In this document: in pieces, positions 1 to 9,677 of the stretch
Layout: every line of letters starts with the position of its first letter
Numbering within the stretch: position 1 is the first letter of the stretch
Source: Pycnococcus provasolii
Taxonomy: Eukaryota > Chlorophyta > Pseudoscourfieldiophyceae > Pseudoscourfieldiales > Pycnococcaceae
Direction: 5' to 3'
Assembly (NCBI GenBank): GCA_938743325.2
Contig: OW568897.1
Span: forward strand, 248,001 to 312,000
Length of the DNA stretch: 64,000 nt
The notes under the pieces: model-generated
What the model was told of the DNA's origin: nothing
The model's input: only the letters and a program-made list of their open reading frames with translations
Database searches by the model: none
Position numbers and translations under genes: made by a program

Positions 1-645
1 GAGCACGCGCGCTACCTGGAGATGGACGTCGTCGCGGACGCGGACTTGCTGTGGATTGCAGAACAGGCTCTCGCCGCACCCATGCCCGATGGCTGGGAGC
101 AGTACACGCTGCCAGACGGTGAGACGCCGTACTACTTCAACGTTGAGACGAGGCAGACGCAGTGGTGCCATCCACTCGAGCCGCAGTTTCGTGCGCTGTA
201 CAGATCCATGCGTGCCGAGAAGATGGCGCGCAACACCGCGGCTGCTGAGAAGGCGGCGAACCAGGAGAAGTCGGTAGTATCGGCCGCGGCAATGCGCGCT
301 CTCAAGGGCATCGAGGAGAGCGAGGTGGGCGGCCGACGTGTACTCAACAGCGCAGGGACGGACAGCACGTGGGAAGACTCGACATTCAGCGACGCGACGA
401 GTCTCGGAACCACGCGCACGGGCTTCGAGGACAGCTTCGGGTCGGCGCTCACCGGCTCGCTGAACGTGAGCAGCTATCACGGCGCAAGCAGCACCCGAGG
501 TCTTTCTCTGAACATGAAGTCGATGAGCTTCTCGAAGGATGCGCGAGAGGCGAGCAAGCGTCGTGGAGGTGGCGCTCCCGCGTTCCTTCCGAAGTGGCTG
601 AGGTCGTCGGACGGTGCTTTGAAGGGCGACGACGTGCGTTCATGA
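1..645 (+). CDS. CEP164-like WW-domain ciliary protein, 3' part
   Basis: The frame is open from base 1, so the gene begins left of the window and only its last 214 codons are seen. The first residues (EHARYLEMDVVADADLLWIAEQ) followed by a WW domain (first Trp in PDGWEQY, then YYFN and a closing TQWCHP) match the layout of the CEP164 N-terminus, where a short acidic helix ending in LLW/LMW-(I/L)A precedes the WW domain. CEP164 family proteins sit on centriole distal appendages, and the WW domain recruits TTBK2. Downstream is a charged helix and then a Ser/Gly/Thr-rich tail with no recognisable domain. The protein is far shorter after the WW domain than animal CEP164, so it may be another WW ciliary protein. 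Family inferred by recognition, not by alignment. Confidence 0.7.
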   Translation, partial: EHARYLEMDVVADADLLWIAEQALAAPMPDGWEQYTLPDGETPYYFNVETRQTQWCHPLEPQFRALYRSMRAEKMARNTAAAEKAANQEKSVVSAAAMRALKGIEESEVGGRRVLNSAGTDSTWEDSTFSDATSLGTTRTGFEDSFGSALTGSLNVSSYHGASSTRGLSLNMKSMSFSKDAREASKRRGGGAPAFLPKWLRSSDGALKGDDVRS

Positions 646-958
646 CGTACATAGACAAGCTTCTGTGCCTGCGACGAAGGATGTGATAAAGGAGATATAA
701 GGCCTTTTAGAGAATACTCTACAGTAGTTGATCGACATGCATGTACTGTAATTTTATTTAAGAAGTACATAGTCTATACAGAAAAGGAACCTCATTCGTT
801 GTTTCGTTGTTTCGTTGTTGATCGCCCCCTTTCTATGGTAGGAGGGAGTCCCCAGGCTGCCAGGGGCCGGTTTTCCCGGATCGTTCGGGGTCCTCTCTTC
901 TCTCTCTTTCTTCCCATTTCCATTTCCGTTCTTCTCGAAGGTTCTTCTCATCCGTTCC
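646..958. other. intergenic region, 3' UTR and promoter
   Basis: No coding signal seen. It holds a TGTAA poly(A)-type signal at 747-751, a (GTTGTTTC)-type short repeat near 798-822, and a pyrimidine-rich tract (about 893-955) just before the methyltransferase start, as expected for a leader or core promoter. Confidence 0.5.
747..751 (+). terminator. TGTAA polyadenylation signal
   Basis: TGTAA lies 102 bases after the stop of the WW-domain gene. This pentamer is the usual green-algal nuclear poly(A) signal; assignment rests on position only. Confidence 0.4.
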
Positions 959-1999
959 ATGGCGTCGCAACAATGTCGCTCAGGCTCGTCCCACGCTGCG
1001 CCGCCTTCCCTTTTAGTGAGCGAAGACATGCCGCACCCGCCGCCGCTCTCGTCGTCGTCCAAGTCCGCGATGAACTGCTGCGAACACGACTGGTCCGCGT
1101 ACTACCGCTCGTGGTCGCGGGCGGCGGGACTCTACGTCGAGCCGTTACATGATGATGAGGACGACGACGACGACGACGGTGCTCCAGGAGTCTCGCCGTA
1201 CAGCACGCGCCGGTTCTGGTCCTTGCGTCGAAAGAATCTTAGCCTTGGAGAAGAGGAGGATGGCTCGCTGGAAGAGGAGGAGGAGTGGCTATGCACGTAC
1301 GACGACATCAAGGCGTTCGCCAACGCCGCGTTCATCAAGCAGGGAGGAACGCTCGTGTGCGGGGCGGGACTTTCGAAAGTGCCAGTTGCACTGGCAAACG
1401 AGGGGTTCGCAGCGCCTATTTTTGCCGTCGACCGAGACGAACTTGCCGTCAAGTATCAGAAAAAAATAGCGGCTGAAAGCAAACGCGCACAGAAATCCGT
1501 GCGCGCGATGTACCTCGACGTGTCCGATATGGCGGAGAAGGTGGACGACAACTCCGTGCAGAACGTTTTCGACAAGGCGTGCCTCGACGCCATTGCGTGC
1601 GATAAAAGGTGTACGAGCGACGCATTCCTACAAAACTACGTCAGCGAAGTGGCGCGCATACTGCGGCCTGGAGGGTGCTTCGTGGTTGTTAGCCACGCGC
1701 CAGAGGAGCGCATCTTGCCACTCTTCAGGGGACGGCCGTGGTACGTCACGCACCGCGAGGTGGCGCCTCAACCGCGCGTGTCGGAGAGTGCTGCTGGAAC
1801 AACCGACGGTGGCGAGCCAAGCAAGCTCACGCCGAAGACAGACGCACAAGCAGCCATGCTTGCGTGCGATCCTCTGCACATGGTCGGAAACGGCGAAAGC
1901 CCGCCCTGCCACGTGTACGTGTGCCGCGACCTACGCGATGGTAAGGGAATCGACGGTGTTCGTAGCAAGCCGTACACCGGCGAGCCGGTCGCACTCTGA
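959..1999 (+). CDS. METTL13/EEF1AKMT4-type methyltransferase
   Basis: A 346-residue class I S-adenosylmethionine-dependent methyltransferase. Motif I reads LVCGAGLSKVP (about residue 137), an acidic residue follows in FAVDRDE, and the family signature FDKACLDAIACD takes the place of the DKGTLDA motif of METTL13/EEF1AKMT4. A later strand reads ILRPGGCFVVVSHA. This family includes lysine methyltransferases of elongation factor 1A, so translation-factor methylation is the likeliest role, but the substrate cannot be told from sequence. The first 120 residues are low-complexity (Ser/Pro, then an Asp run and Glu-rich stretch) and probably disordered. ATG 959 is the first in frame; a later start would only trim the disordered part. 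It follows the WW gene on the same strand. Confidence 0.75.
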   Translation: MASQQCRSGSSHAAPPSLLVSEDMPHPPPLSSSSKSAMNCCEHDWSAYYRSWSRAAGLYVEPLHDDEDDDDDDGAPGVSPYSTRRFWSLRRKNLSLGEEEDGSLEEEEEWLCTYDDIKAFANAAFIKQGGTLVCGAGLSKVPVALANEGFAAPIFAVDRDELAVKYQKKIAAESKRAQKSVRAMYLDVSDMAEKVDDNSVQNVFDKACLDAIACDKRCTSDAFLQNYVSEVARILRPGGCFVVVSHAPEERILPLFRGRPWYVTHREVAPQPRVSESAAGTTDGGEPSKLTPKTDAQAAMLACDPLHMVGNGESPPCHVYVCRDLRDGKGIDGVRSKPYTGEPVAL

Positions 2000-2236
2000 G
2001 ATCCCTCATTCAGTAATGGAGTGTACTTTACTTTGTCCATCGGCCGTCCAATCACACCAATCACTTTCAGCGGCGCCAATCAGCAAAAGCGTTTTTTTTA
2101 CATGGCGCTGATTTCGAAGCTACTTTAGGCCGACGTTCGCTGGCGTCCGGCGTGAGAGCTCCCCTCGCGCTTGATGTCGTTGTTGTTGTCGTCGCCATTT
2201 ATCAAAAAACCAATGTAATTAATGTATTTTATAACC

Positions 2237-4543
2237 TCAACCTTGCCGTACGCCAGCCACGCTGCGTGGCGCTTCGTTTGCGGCGTTTTCTCGACGCGCG
2301 AGCTTTTCAGCCGCTTGCTGATTCACCATTCGCGTTGGCAGGTGACCACTCATCTTATCATCGAAGATCCTCTGCGCCTGTCCCTCGAGCTTGTTGATCA
2401 GGTGGAAACGCGCCTTCTCCTTGTTCAGCTTCAAGTCGTACTCCTTGTCCGCTTTCAATGGCACGGCACCAGCCTTCTCCTTCCCAACTTTTTGCTTCTT
2501 TTTCTTCCAGTTCTTGATCTTCTTCTTCTGATCTTTCTTCAATTGCTCGCGAACATCCTTGGTCCGTTCATCGTGCTCCCGCTTGATCTCATCGTACTCC
2601 TCGTCAGTCACCTCAGCTTTGGGATCTTTGATCAACTGCTCAAGTCGCTTCGTCACGTGATCTTCGTCTATGGGATCCTCTTCATCTTTTTTCTCTTCGT
2701 GTGCATCGGGGTCAAGAGTCAAATGCGGTGCTTGTGGGGGCAGATCGCGGCGGTACAGAGGTGGACTCGGCGGCGGCGGGCTTAGCAGGTGTTCTGGATA
2801 CGTGTATGGCGGCGGATCCGGAATGCCACGAAGCGCTTGTGCACCACGGCTGCGTTTTCGAGGGTCTGGTGGCGGCGGTGAAAATCCCCGCGCGCGAACC
2901 ACAGCCTCCGAAATCTCGTCGCGCGTGAGGCCCTCCGAGCGAAGGAATACCGCCGCTGTGTCCTCGCTTGTGCCCCGTGCCGCAGCGGACTTGAGCAGCG
3001 AGACTGCACGCGCGATTCGATCTTCGTCGAAGAAAACCCACTCCGTGCGCGCCGGCACCTTCTTTCTTGCGCGAAATTCAACCATGGATCCATTGTGCCA
3101 GCCAGGAGGAAGTGAGGGTGGTGGCACCGGCGGAGGTGGAGGCGACGGAGGCGGGCTTTCCCAATCTGATGGCGGCGGCGGCTTTGGCGGAGCCCTCGGC
3201 GCCTCGGGCGGCCTTGGTGGCTCCGCAGGACTGGGCGGGGGATACGTGCAGATCGTCTTGCAGAAGTCCGTAAAGCAGCGACGGCAATCAATGTACTTTT
3301 CCGGATCGTGCTCATTTGCCTTGTACTTTTCCACGCTCTTGTCGCGCGGTGGCGGCGGCAGAAGCCGAACATGCTCGCCTTGATAGTCCGGCTCAGGGGG
3401 TGGACTAGGTGGTGGTGGATACGGTGGCGGCGGGAATGGCGGCGGAGGTAGCGGCGGCGGCGGCGAGTACACACGACTCGACAGCGAGGCGACCGTTCTG
3501 TTGTGTTTCGACACCCGATTCATCGGCTTGCCGTACTCGAATACGGGATAGTTTGGAGGCTGCGGGCTCGGCGGCGGGCTCGAAATTGGCGGCGGTGGGG
3601 ATGGTAGAGGAGGTGGTGGGCTTGGCGGTGGTGGTGGGAATGGAGCATCCGGGCTCGGCGGTGGCGGCCGCGACGGAACGGGCGGCGTATCAGGCGAGTC
3701 TGACCACACGACGCGGTACCTCCCCGGAGGCGGGAATGGCGGTGGTGGTCTTGGCGGGCGGGGTGAGTACGGCGGGACAGGCGGCCATGGCGACTTTGGA
3801 AGCGGCGGCGGTGGCGGCGGCGGAGGAGGGGGCGGCGAGTGAACCGTCACGGCGTGGAAGGGGCGTTTCGGATCCACGAGGTATTCGCTCACGCCGTCGA
3901 CGTGGCGCTTGCTTTCCTTAGCTTCCTCTTCCGTTGGTTTCTGCGGGAGGTTCACGTACCCTCGATTTTGTGCGTTCGCCTCGCCGTGTAGATTCTGGTA
4001 CACGAGCTCGGGGTAGTTTGGCGGTGACGGCTTCACACCCGGCGGGGGAGCGTTCGGCCGTGCCGGCCAGTACGGCCTTGGCGGTGGAGGCGGTGGCGTT
4101 GGCGGTGGTGGCGTTGGCGGCGACGGCGGTGCCGGCGGTGATGGCGGCGGCGGGGGTATGGGCATGAGTGGAGGTGGTGGTGGTGGCACGAACGGCGGCA
4201 CGGGCGGCGCGTTGTATTCGCTTTCCGCGTACCTGAGCGGGTCAGGAGGCGCGTCGTCGTCGAGCGTGTTGACGACACTCCTCCTTTTCAAGCTATCTGC
4301 AGTCTCGTTTTTCAACGTCGGCCGGCGAGAAGAAACATGTCGTCCGAACATGCCAACAGATCCCCGCATGCGCGAAGAAGAAGAAGCCGCGCCTATTGAG
4401 GTGAGTCGTTCGGCCCCATCGAGGTTGCTGATGGCAAGGAGTCCCAGACTAGAAACGAGCGCCAATACCGAGGCAATCAACACGGACGGCCACAAGGACG
4501 ACGCACGAGACGACGCCGGCGACACAGATGTCGAGCGAGGCAT
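2237..4543 (-). CDS. proline-rich, pherophorin/extensin-like membrane protein
   Basis: From ATG 4543 this gives 768 residues. A signal-anchor or signal-peptide segment lies at residues 17-38 (SLWPSVLIASVLALVSSLGL). From about residue 100 the chain is built of (S)PPPP blocks, the substrate for hydroxyproline O-glycosylation in green-algal wall and matrix proteins. The Pro blocks are broken by short ordered pieces: a four-Cys cluster near residue 419 (CRRCFTDFCKTIC) and a helical segment at about 501-548 that resembles the Pex14 N-terminal fold. The last 150 residues are a very charged Lys/Glu coiled coil. The frame stays open upstream to about 4741 but without ATG. A good GTAAGA donor on this strand near 4586 with an AG about 43 nt on, just before the ATG, hints at a leader intron. 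Confidence 0.65.
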   Translation of the reverse strand: MPRSTSVSPASSRASSLWPSVLIASVLALVSSLGLLAISNLDGAERLTSIGAASSSSRMRGSVGMFGRHVSSRRPTLKNETADSLKRRSVVNTLDDDAPPDPLRYAESEYNAPPVPPFVPPPPPPLMPIPPPPPSPPAPPSPPTPPPPTPPPPPPRPYWPARPNAPPPGVKPSPPNYPELVYQNLHGEANAQNRGYVNLPQKPTEEEAKESKRHVDGVSEYLVDPKRPFHAVTVHSPPPPPPPPPPPLPKSPWPPVPPYSPRPPRPPPPFPPPGRYRVVWSDSPDTPPVPSRPPPPSPDAPFPPPPPSPPPPLPSPPPPISSPPPSPQPPNYPVFEYGKPMNRVSKHNRTVASLSSRVYSPPPPLPPPPFPPPPYPPPPSPPPEPDYQGEHVRLLPPPPRDKSVEKYKANEHDPEKYIDCRRCFTDFCKTICTYPPPSPAEPPRPPEAPRAPPKPPPPSDWESPPPSPPPPPVPPPSLPPGWHNGSMVEFRARKKVPARTEWVFFDEDRIARAVSLLKSAAARGTSEDTAAVFLRSEGLTRDEISEAVVRARGFSPPPPDPRKRSRGAQALRGIPDPPPYTYPEHLLSPPPPSPPLYRRDLPPQAPHLTLDPDAHEEKKDEEDPIDEDHVTKRLEQLIKDPKAEVTDEEYDEIKREHDERTKDVREQLKKDQKKKIKNWKKKKQKVGKEKAGAVPLKADKEYDLKLNKEKARFHLINKLEGQAQRIFDDKMSGHLPTRMVNQQAAEKLARRENAANEAPRSVAGVRQG

Positions 4544-4898
4544 ACTTAAGCAAACCAAAGCACTGGTGAAGCACGCGTGTTTCTTACCTGTTACCAGGCA
4601 TGAACGTGATCTCTTCCTCGTGTGATCTCTTGAAGTTGGATCGCCAGTGCTACTGATGAGAGTTTGATTTATGGGAGCCTGTGGGATTTCTGGCCGGGCC
4701 CCACCCAACAAGGGTTGGTGTGCCCCGACCACCTGCCCCAAGAGGAGAGAAGAAGAGAACTAACCTTAGAGAAGAGGGAGGGACCCCCTGATCTGATTAG
4801 GGTTTTAAAAGAAGAAAACTAGGGTTATTACGATTGATTAGGGGAGGGAGCCGCCGCCTCTCCCATTGTATTATTCTCCTTCTTCATTCTTCGTCATA
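4544..4898. promoter_or_regulatory. divergent promoter with telo-box motifs
   Basis: Shared 5' region of the proline-rich protein and RPC6. Two TAGGGTT motifs (about 4797-4803 and 4830-4836) lie 60-100 bases before the RPC6 ATG, the usual place of plant telo-boxes, which are common in translation and RNA-polymerase genes. No other gene seen. Confidence 0.5.
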
Positions 4899-6287
4899 AT
4901 GTCCGGAGGCGGAGGAGGGGGAGGTGGCGCGTCCCACCACGGCGGTCCTGGTTTAGGAAAAGCCTCGGTCAAGCACGCCGCTTTGCGTGCTACCGGTGGC
5001 GTACGCAAAGAAGGAAGGGCGGCGGCTGTCGCATCTCTGGCGGTGAAGGCTCTACAAGCGCACGCGGCTAAGAATTTATTGGGGACTGGCAGTGGTGGTG
5101 CTGGTAGTCCGAATGAGTACGCGAACGGAGCTGGTGCGGGCGGCGGCGATGATGGTCCTCAATTCGGTAGCGTTCGTGGAGGAAAAGGTTCGGGAACCTT
5201 GCAAGGTCGTCCGAAATCGTCTGATCGAACCTTGCAGCAAATCTCCAAGGCGATGGCGCAGTCGTTATTGGCGAAAACCAACCCGGAAGAAGCTATTCTG
5301 CTCTTGTGCAGGAAACACCCGCAGGGACTCATGGACCACACACTCCAGGCGGAATTCGGTACCGCCATCTCGCTCGAGGACCGCGCGCGGGCGCTCAACT
5401 CGCTCCTAGCCAACCACAGACTCTCCGTCTTCCAGCACCCGGAAAGCGGCGCGCTCGTCTACAAAGAGCAGGCGCCTGACGAAGCACTGAAACTGCAGGG
5501 ACTAGGAAGCGAGGAGAGGCTCGTCTTGCAGCTCATCCAAGAGGCGACGAACTTGGGAATCTGGAGCAAAGACATCAAAACAAAGAGCGGGCTGACCCAA
5601 GGCGCCGTTACCAAGGCGCTCAAGACGCTTGTAACAAGGCGCATCGTCAAGTGCGTCAAGACGATGCAGAGTCGTAACCGCAAGGTGTACATGATGTTTC
5701 ACACCGAACCAAGTCGCGACGTCACGGGCGGGCCGTGGTACACCAATGATGAATCTGGAATTCCGAAACTCGACGCGGAGCTGATTTCGTGCCTTCGAAC
5801 CGTGCTCAAGCACTTCATTGAGCTGCAAGGCGAGGCGAGCATCATAGACGTCTTCATGTTCCTCGAGCAAAGCGAGGTGGTTCAGGATGTGAAGTTTGGC
5901 CCGGAAGACGTCATGCACATTTGCCATACGCTCCTTTATGACTGCACGGTGGAGTCGATTTTAGATGACGAAATTGGCGACGCGTACAAGATTGCGGACC
6001 AGCAGAGGTCTGGAGGCAACCCAACGAGCAAGGCACGCCTGAAGCCGATTCGTCCAACATGTCGGTGCGATTGGAATGACGAAAAACGAGTGCAGGAGGT
6101 GGCAGAGTTGGTGCGTACCAACATCGCTGACGAGGAGCGCAACGTGGTGTACAGAATGAATAGATACCAGCTTCCAGCCACGTCGGCATTCACGAGCACG
6201 CCGTGCGGCGTCTGCCCCGTCTTTGACGAGTGCCGTCCTGGCGGGGTAGTCAGCCCGGAATCGTGCGTCTACTTCGAGACGTGGTAG
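4899..6287 (+). CDS. RPC6: RNA polymerase III subunit RPC6 (RPC34/POLR3F)
   Basis: 462 residues. After a Gly-rich start come tandem winged helices (about 140-330) with the diagnostic RPC34 stretch NRKVYMMFHTEPSRDVTGGPW, then a C-terminal domain ending in CGVCPVFDECRPGG...SPESCVYF, which holds the four cysteines of the family's iron-sulphur cluster. RPC6 belongs to the RPC3-RPC6-RPC7 subcomplex that contacts TFIIIB and opens promoters for tRNA and 5S transcription in the nucleus. The start at 4899 was chosen because the upstream frame has only TTG. Length is above the human protein (316) because of the N-terminal extension. The stop is 123 bases from the convergent SFI1-like gene. Confidence 0.93.
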   Translation: MSGGGGGGGGASHHGGPGLGKASVKHAALRATGGVRKEGRAAAVASLAVKALQAHAAKNLLGTGSGGAGSPNEYANGAGAGGGDDGPQFGSVRGGKGSGTLQGRPKSSDRTLQQISKAMAQSLLAKTNPEEAILLLCRKHPQGLMDHTLQAEFGTAISLEDRARALNSLLANHRLSVFQHPESGALVYKEQAPDEALKLQGLGSEERLVLQLIQEATNLGIWSKDIKTKSGLTQGAVTKALKTLVTRRIVKCVKTMQSRNRKVYMMFHTEPSRDVTGGPWYTNDESGIPKLDAELISCLRTVLKHFIELQGEASIIDVFMFLEQSEVVQDVKFGPEDVMHICHTLLYDCTVESILDDEIGDAYKIADQQRSGGNPTSKARLKPIRPTCRCDWNDEKRVQEVAELVRTNIADEERNVVYRMNRYQLPATSAFTSTPCGVCPVFDECRPGGVVSPESCVYFETW

Positions 6288-6318
6288 CGAAGACCAGAAT
6301 ACGAATAAGCATTTTGCT

Positions 6319-6323
6319 TGTAA
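6319..6323 (+). terminator. TGTAA polyadenylation signal of RPC6
   Basis: TGTAA 31 bases after the RPC6 stop, in the short convergent gap. Confidence 0.5.
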
Positions 6324-6394
6324 CATGTTGCGATTTTCATCAAACCTTCTTTTTTTATAAGTTCAACATAGTTGTCTGTAAAGTACACTTTAAA

Positions 6395-6399
6395 TTACA
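6395..6399 (-). terminator. TGTAA polyadenylation signal of the SFI1-like gene
   Basis: On the minus strand TGTAA lies 12 bases past the SFI1-like stop. With the opposite signal at 6319-6323, the two 3' UTRs probably overlap. Confidence 0.4.
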
Positions 6400-6410
6400 T
6401 GATGAACAAA

Positions 6411-9400
6411 TTACAGGATTAACAAAGATTCTTTAGAACACGCAACTGCCACAATCCAAAGATCGAACGACTCCCTTAGCAAACGGTGCCGCGCGGACGG
6501 CAACATGCTATGTCGCAGGCATGCCCGATACCATCGTAGCAGAGCTAAGTGCATGTGGCGGTAGAGATGCTTCCATCGCACCACCGCGAAGCGCATTCGT
6601 CGGTCCGTAATGACGCGCCATGCAACACAAGTCTGTTGTGCACGAAGATGGAGCAGGCGATCATGTACGCAAGCTGCAATGGTTGACTCCGACCACATCT
6701 TGATCCACGTTTCCCATGCGGCGTTAATCAGGTACCATCCACGAAGCCGGTTGCGCAGGCTGTTACGTTGTCTCATGTACGAATGCCATGCGGCGATTGC
6801 ACGCCGACACAGCCGACCGTGCACGCGCCGCACCGCACGCAAGACAATTCGCTCACATTTCCGCATCCTCCGTTTTCTAGAAATGCAGAGAAAGAATGCG
6901 TCAATGGTGCGCGAAAGTAGCGACTGCCTGTAAATCGCCCCGGAAATAGACGTTAGCGTGCGCAGACGTGAGATTCGCCTCCAGAGACGGAGCATTCGAC
7001 GCTTTGCGTAAACGCGAATGCGCTCCGACTGTTCAACAACGAAGTGCCGACGTGCAGCTTGGAGCAGAACTGCACCATGCCAAGCATGGAGTGAGCGGCG
7101 AAGGATATGTCGCCTGAATCTGCGCATGAGCCTCTTCAGCCTAGCAGCATGCTGCCGCGCGGCATTCCATGTGTCGAGTGCATCGCTGCAGAGACGATTG
7201 CGATAGTAACGAGTCGCTACGCCACGACGCTGTGCAAGTGCTTGTCGGTTGAGCAACGCCTCAATCCAAGCTCGAAGTGAACGCGCCTTATGCATCAATC
7301 GTCCACCCCGTAAAGCCTCGCGTCGCCTCGCGGCCCAATTGCACCTTTCCTCCCACCCTGCGAGGACACGTCGGGTTAGCGTAATGGCAAAGTGTTCACG
7401 GGCTATTCGTCGTCTCCTACTCAAGACACAGCACTTGCGCCAACGAAATACGCTGCGGCGCTGCCTGCATACGTCGCCTAGCGCGGCGGCTGCCTGGGCA
7501 CGACCACGAACTGCCGCATCTCCACACCAAGCCGTGAGCATTTTTCGCGCACAACCTCGATAATCTGCTCTCATAAGCGCATTCTGTGCAGCCGTACGAC
7601 GTGCACGCAACGACGCGGTGCTTGTCCAGTGCACCACCACAAGCCGAAGCACGACGTTCTCGCGGTGCATGCGAGCCTGTTGCATGTTGCGACGTGCATG
7701 CACGCTGTAGCTTGCTGCGTTGAGCCACGCTTGCACAATGCGAAATAATGTGCGTGCACGTGAATGTGCTACAGCACTTTCGTAGCGCCGCGCTTGAAGG
7801 CTGAGAAGAATAGTTCGAGCTTGCCAGTGCTTGAACACAGAGTGAATACGCACACGTCTTGCATGCGTAACGGCAATACCGTGCAGCTCGCGTCGACCAC
7901 GCATCTGCGAAGCCTGATCACTCCACTCAAGGATAGCGGCCCAACGCCTTTTCGCCACGAAGAGACGGGTTGCCTTTGTCATCGCAACATTGGCGCGCGC
8001 CTTGATTGACGTGGCAGTTTTCCATGCTCGCGCGGTGACGCGAAGTCTGTTCACGCGAAAGGTGCGTTGAGCGTCGATTTGTAGTGACGCGATAGATGCC
8101 GACGCCGCGGCGCTCAAGCTCCAGGCTTGCAACGCGTACTTCCGAAGCACGTGCCTCCTGTGCGCGTTCGCTCGCATCTCCTCTCGCTTTCGATCGTACG
8201 CCAAACACACGTGAACAAGCCACTCAGCCAGCACGGCTCGGAGGAATTTGGTTCGGAAGTGGCGCTGAGCCTTGCCCCGATTTGCGCGAAATTTCAACCT
8301 CGACGTAACGGCATGTGACCACGTCGTCAGCACCTGAGCGCATGCGACGGCAAAGAAGTGCGCTCTCGCGGTACTGTTGAGAAGCCTTCTTCTTTGCGCG
8401 TATGATGCTTGTTGTTGCCATGCAAACATCGCCACGCGCGATGCTCTTCGACAGTAGTGCATCGTCGCGCGTTCTCTTGCGAAGCGTGCGGCAGCGTTCC
8501 TCTGAGCCTTTCTGCACCATACATGCAGCCGAATTCGAAGACGTGTCAGCACGCATCTTGAAGCAAGCTCCGCGCATGCGCGTCTCCGCGGCTTTTCGCT
8601 TCGCTCGTGCGCAGCTGCGAGAAACCACGCGACGAGACTGCGAGACGCACGGTGATATCTGGCCATCGCGTTTGCATGGTCGTACACGATGCGTAAGTTT
8701 TTCGCGTTATGAATAGCGGCACGTACACGCCTCCAAGCAACAACCAACGGCGCAAGTGAGCACGCACGTTTCGATGCGGCGCACGCACATTTAAGTCGCA
8801 TCCACGCGCGCTTGCGCCTAGCGGTGCGCGCAGCCCCAACTCTCTGTTCGCGCCACGCGTTATGCTTGACGATATGATCGCGCCAAACATGCGTGCACCT
8901 GCGCAAACGAGTAAGTGCCCAGTGTCTTTCGGCCTCCGCGAGGCGTACAAGCTGTCGTTCGTGTTGAAGTTTTGCCTCGAGTAGCATAAGCCTCTGCGTT
9001 GCGGCGTCTTCCCACGCGTTTGCGAGGTTATTTTCAAAGGCGTACAGCGCCTCGAGAGCTTCCGCCTGGTTTGGAATGTGTGTGTCGGCGTTGCCGCGGC
9101 GGCGTTTCATACCGGCGCGCTCCATTGCCAGCATGACAACGTCGTAGAAGCTGAGCTCGTCGTCGTCGCCGTCGTCGTCGTCGTCGTCGTATGCCGCCCT
9201 GCTTCTGCTGCGTTGCCGGCCTGTCGTTGTTGCAGGCAAGTCAAGGCTTCCTCCTCTTGCCCTTTCTAGCGCCATTTCCGCGACGTCAGCAAACGTCACA
9301 CCGTTTGTATCCGCCGCCGCATCTTGTTCAGCAGCAGCTTTGTGTGCCGCCTGCGTCGCGTGTGCGTGCGTTAGATTTCCCGTGGCTTTGAGAGCGGACC

Positions 9401-9677
9401 TGACGACCGAACGGGCACCGGAGGTTGGTGCGCCTGTTCTCATGTGCGCGAGTATATCCGCCCGCGTCATGAAGTTCGTTTGACCGCCCCTGGCCCTGTC
9501 GTCCGACGCCGGTGACGCCGTCGACGACAAGGCAGCCGTCCCCCTACAGACGGATCCGTGTGTTAACGCGGTGCCGACGCTGACGAGCCTCCTATGACGA
9601 GCCTCAAGCTCAAGCTCAAGAGAAGGAGCCGGAGCCGGAGAAGGAGAAGGAGAGGGAGAAGGAGTGTTCAGCGGCAT
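6411..9677 (-). CDS. SFI1-like centrin-binding repeat protein
   Basis: 1088 residues, almost all alpha-helical and very rich in Arg, Ala and Trp. From about residue 250 to the end, more than twenty degenerate units of 30-35 residues each carry a Trp in the pattern L..W (for example VLTTWSHAV, VLAEWLVH, ALQAWSLSA). This is the SFI1 centrin-binding repeat, which forms long filaments at centrosomes, basal bodies or spindle poles. The first 240 residues are disordered: an SP dipeptide run, then acidic blocks. ATG 9677 is the first in frame. There is no other domain. It fits with the other centriole genes in the window. The sequence is too divergent to call a strict orthologue. Confidence 0.75.
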   Translation of the reverse strand: MPLNTPSPSPSPSPAPAPSLELELEARHRRLVSVGTALTHGSVCRGTAALSSTASPASDDRARGGQTNFMTRADILAHMRTGAPTSGARSVVRSALKATGNLTHAHATQAAHKAAAEQDAAADTNGVTFADVAEMALERARGGSLDLPATTTGRQRSRSRAAYDDDDDDGDDDELSFYDVVMLAMERAGMKRRRGNADTHIPNQAEALEALYAFENNLANAWEDAATQRLMLLEAKLQHERQLVRLAEAERHWALTRLRRCTHVWRDHIVKHNAWREQRVGAARTARRKRAWMRLKCACAASKRACSLAPLVVAWRRVRAAIHNAKNLRIVYDHANAMARYHRASRSLVAWFLAAAHERSEKPRRRACAELASRCVLTRLRIRLHVWCRKAQRNAAARFARERATMHYCRRASRVAMFAWQQQASYAQRRRLLNSTARAHFFAVACAQVLTTWSHAVTSRLKFRANRGKAQRHFRTKFLRAVLAEWLVHVCLAYDRKREEMRANAHRRHVLRKYALQAWSLSAAASASIASLQIDAQRTFRVNRLRVTARAWKTATSIKARANVAMTKATRLFVAKRRWAAILEWSDQASQMRGRRELHGIAVTHARRVRIHSVFKHWQARTILLSLQARRYESAVAHSRARTLFRIVQAWLNAASYSVHARRNMQQARMHRENVVLRLVVVHWTSTASLRARRTAAQNALMRADYRGCARKMLTAWCGDAAVRGRAQAAAALGDVCRQRRSVFRWRKCCVLSRRRRIAREHFAITLTRRVLAGWEERCNWAARRREALRGGRLMHKARSLRAWIEALLNRQALAQRRGVATRYYRNRLCSDALDTWNAARQHAARLKRLMRRFRRHILRRSLHAWHGAVLLQAARRHFVVEQSERIRVYAKRRMLRLWRRISRLRTLTSISGAIYRQSLLSRTIDAFFLCISRKRRMRKCERIVLRAVRRVHGRLCRRAIAAWHSYMRQRNSLRNRLRGWYLINAAWETWIKMWSESTIAACVHDRLLHLRAQQTCVAWRVITDRRMRFAVVRWKHLYRHMHLALLRWYRACLRHSMLPSARHRLLRESFDLWIVAVACSKESLLIL

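Noticed and set aside
4544-4741. Upstream extension of the proline-rich protein from a TTG
   Set aside because: Non-ATG start and polar, leader-like residues; a membrane anchor follows directly after ATG 4543.
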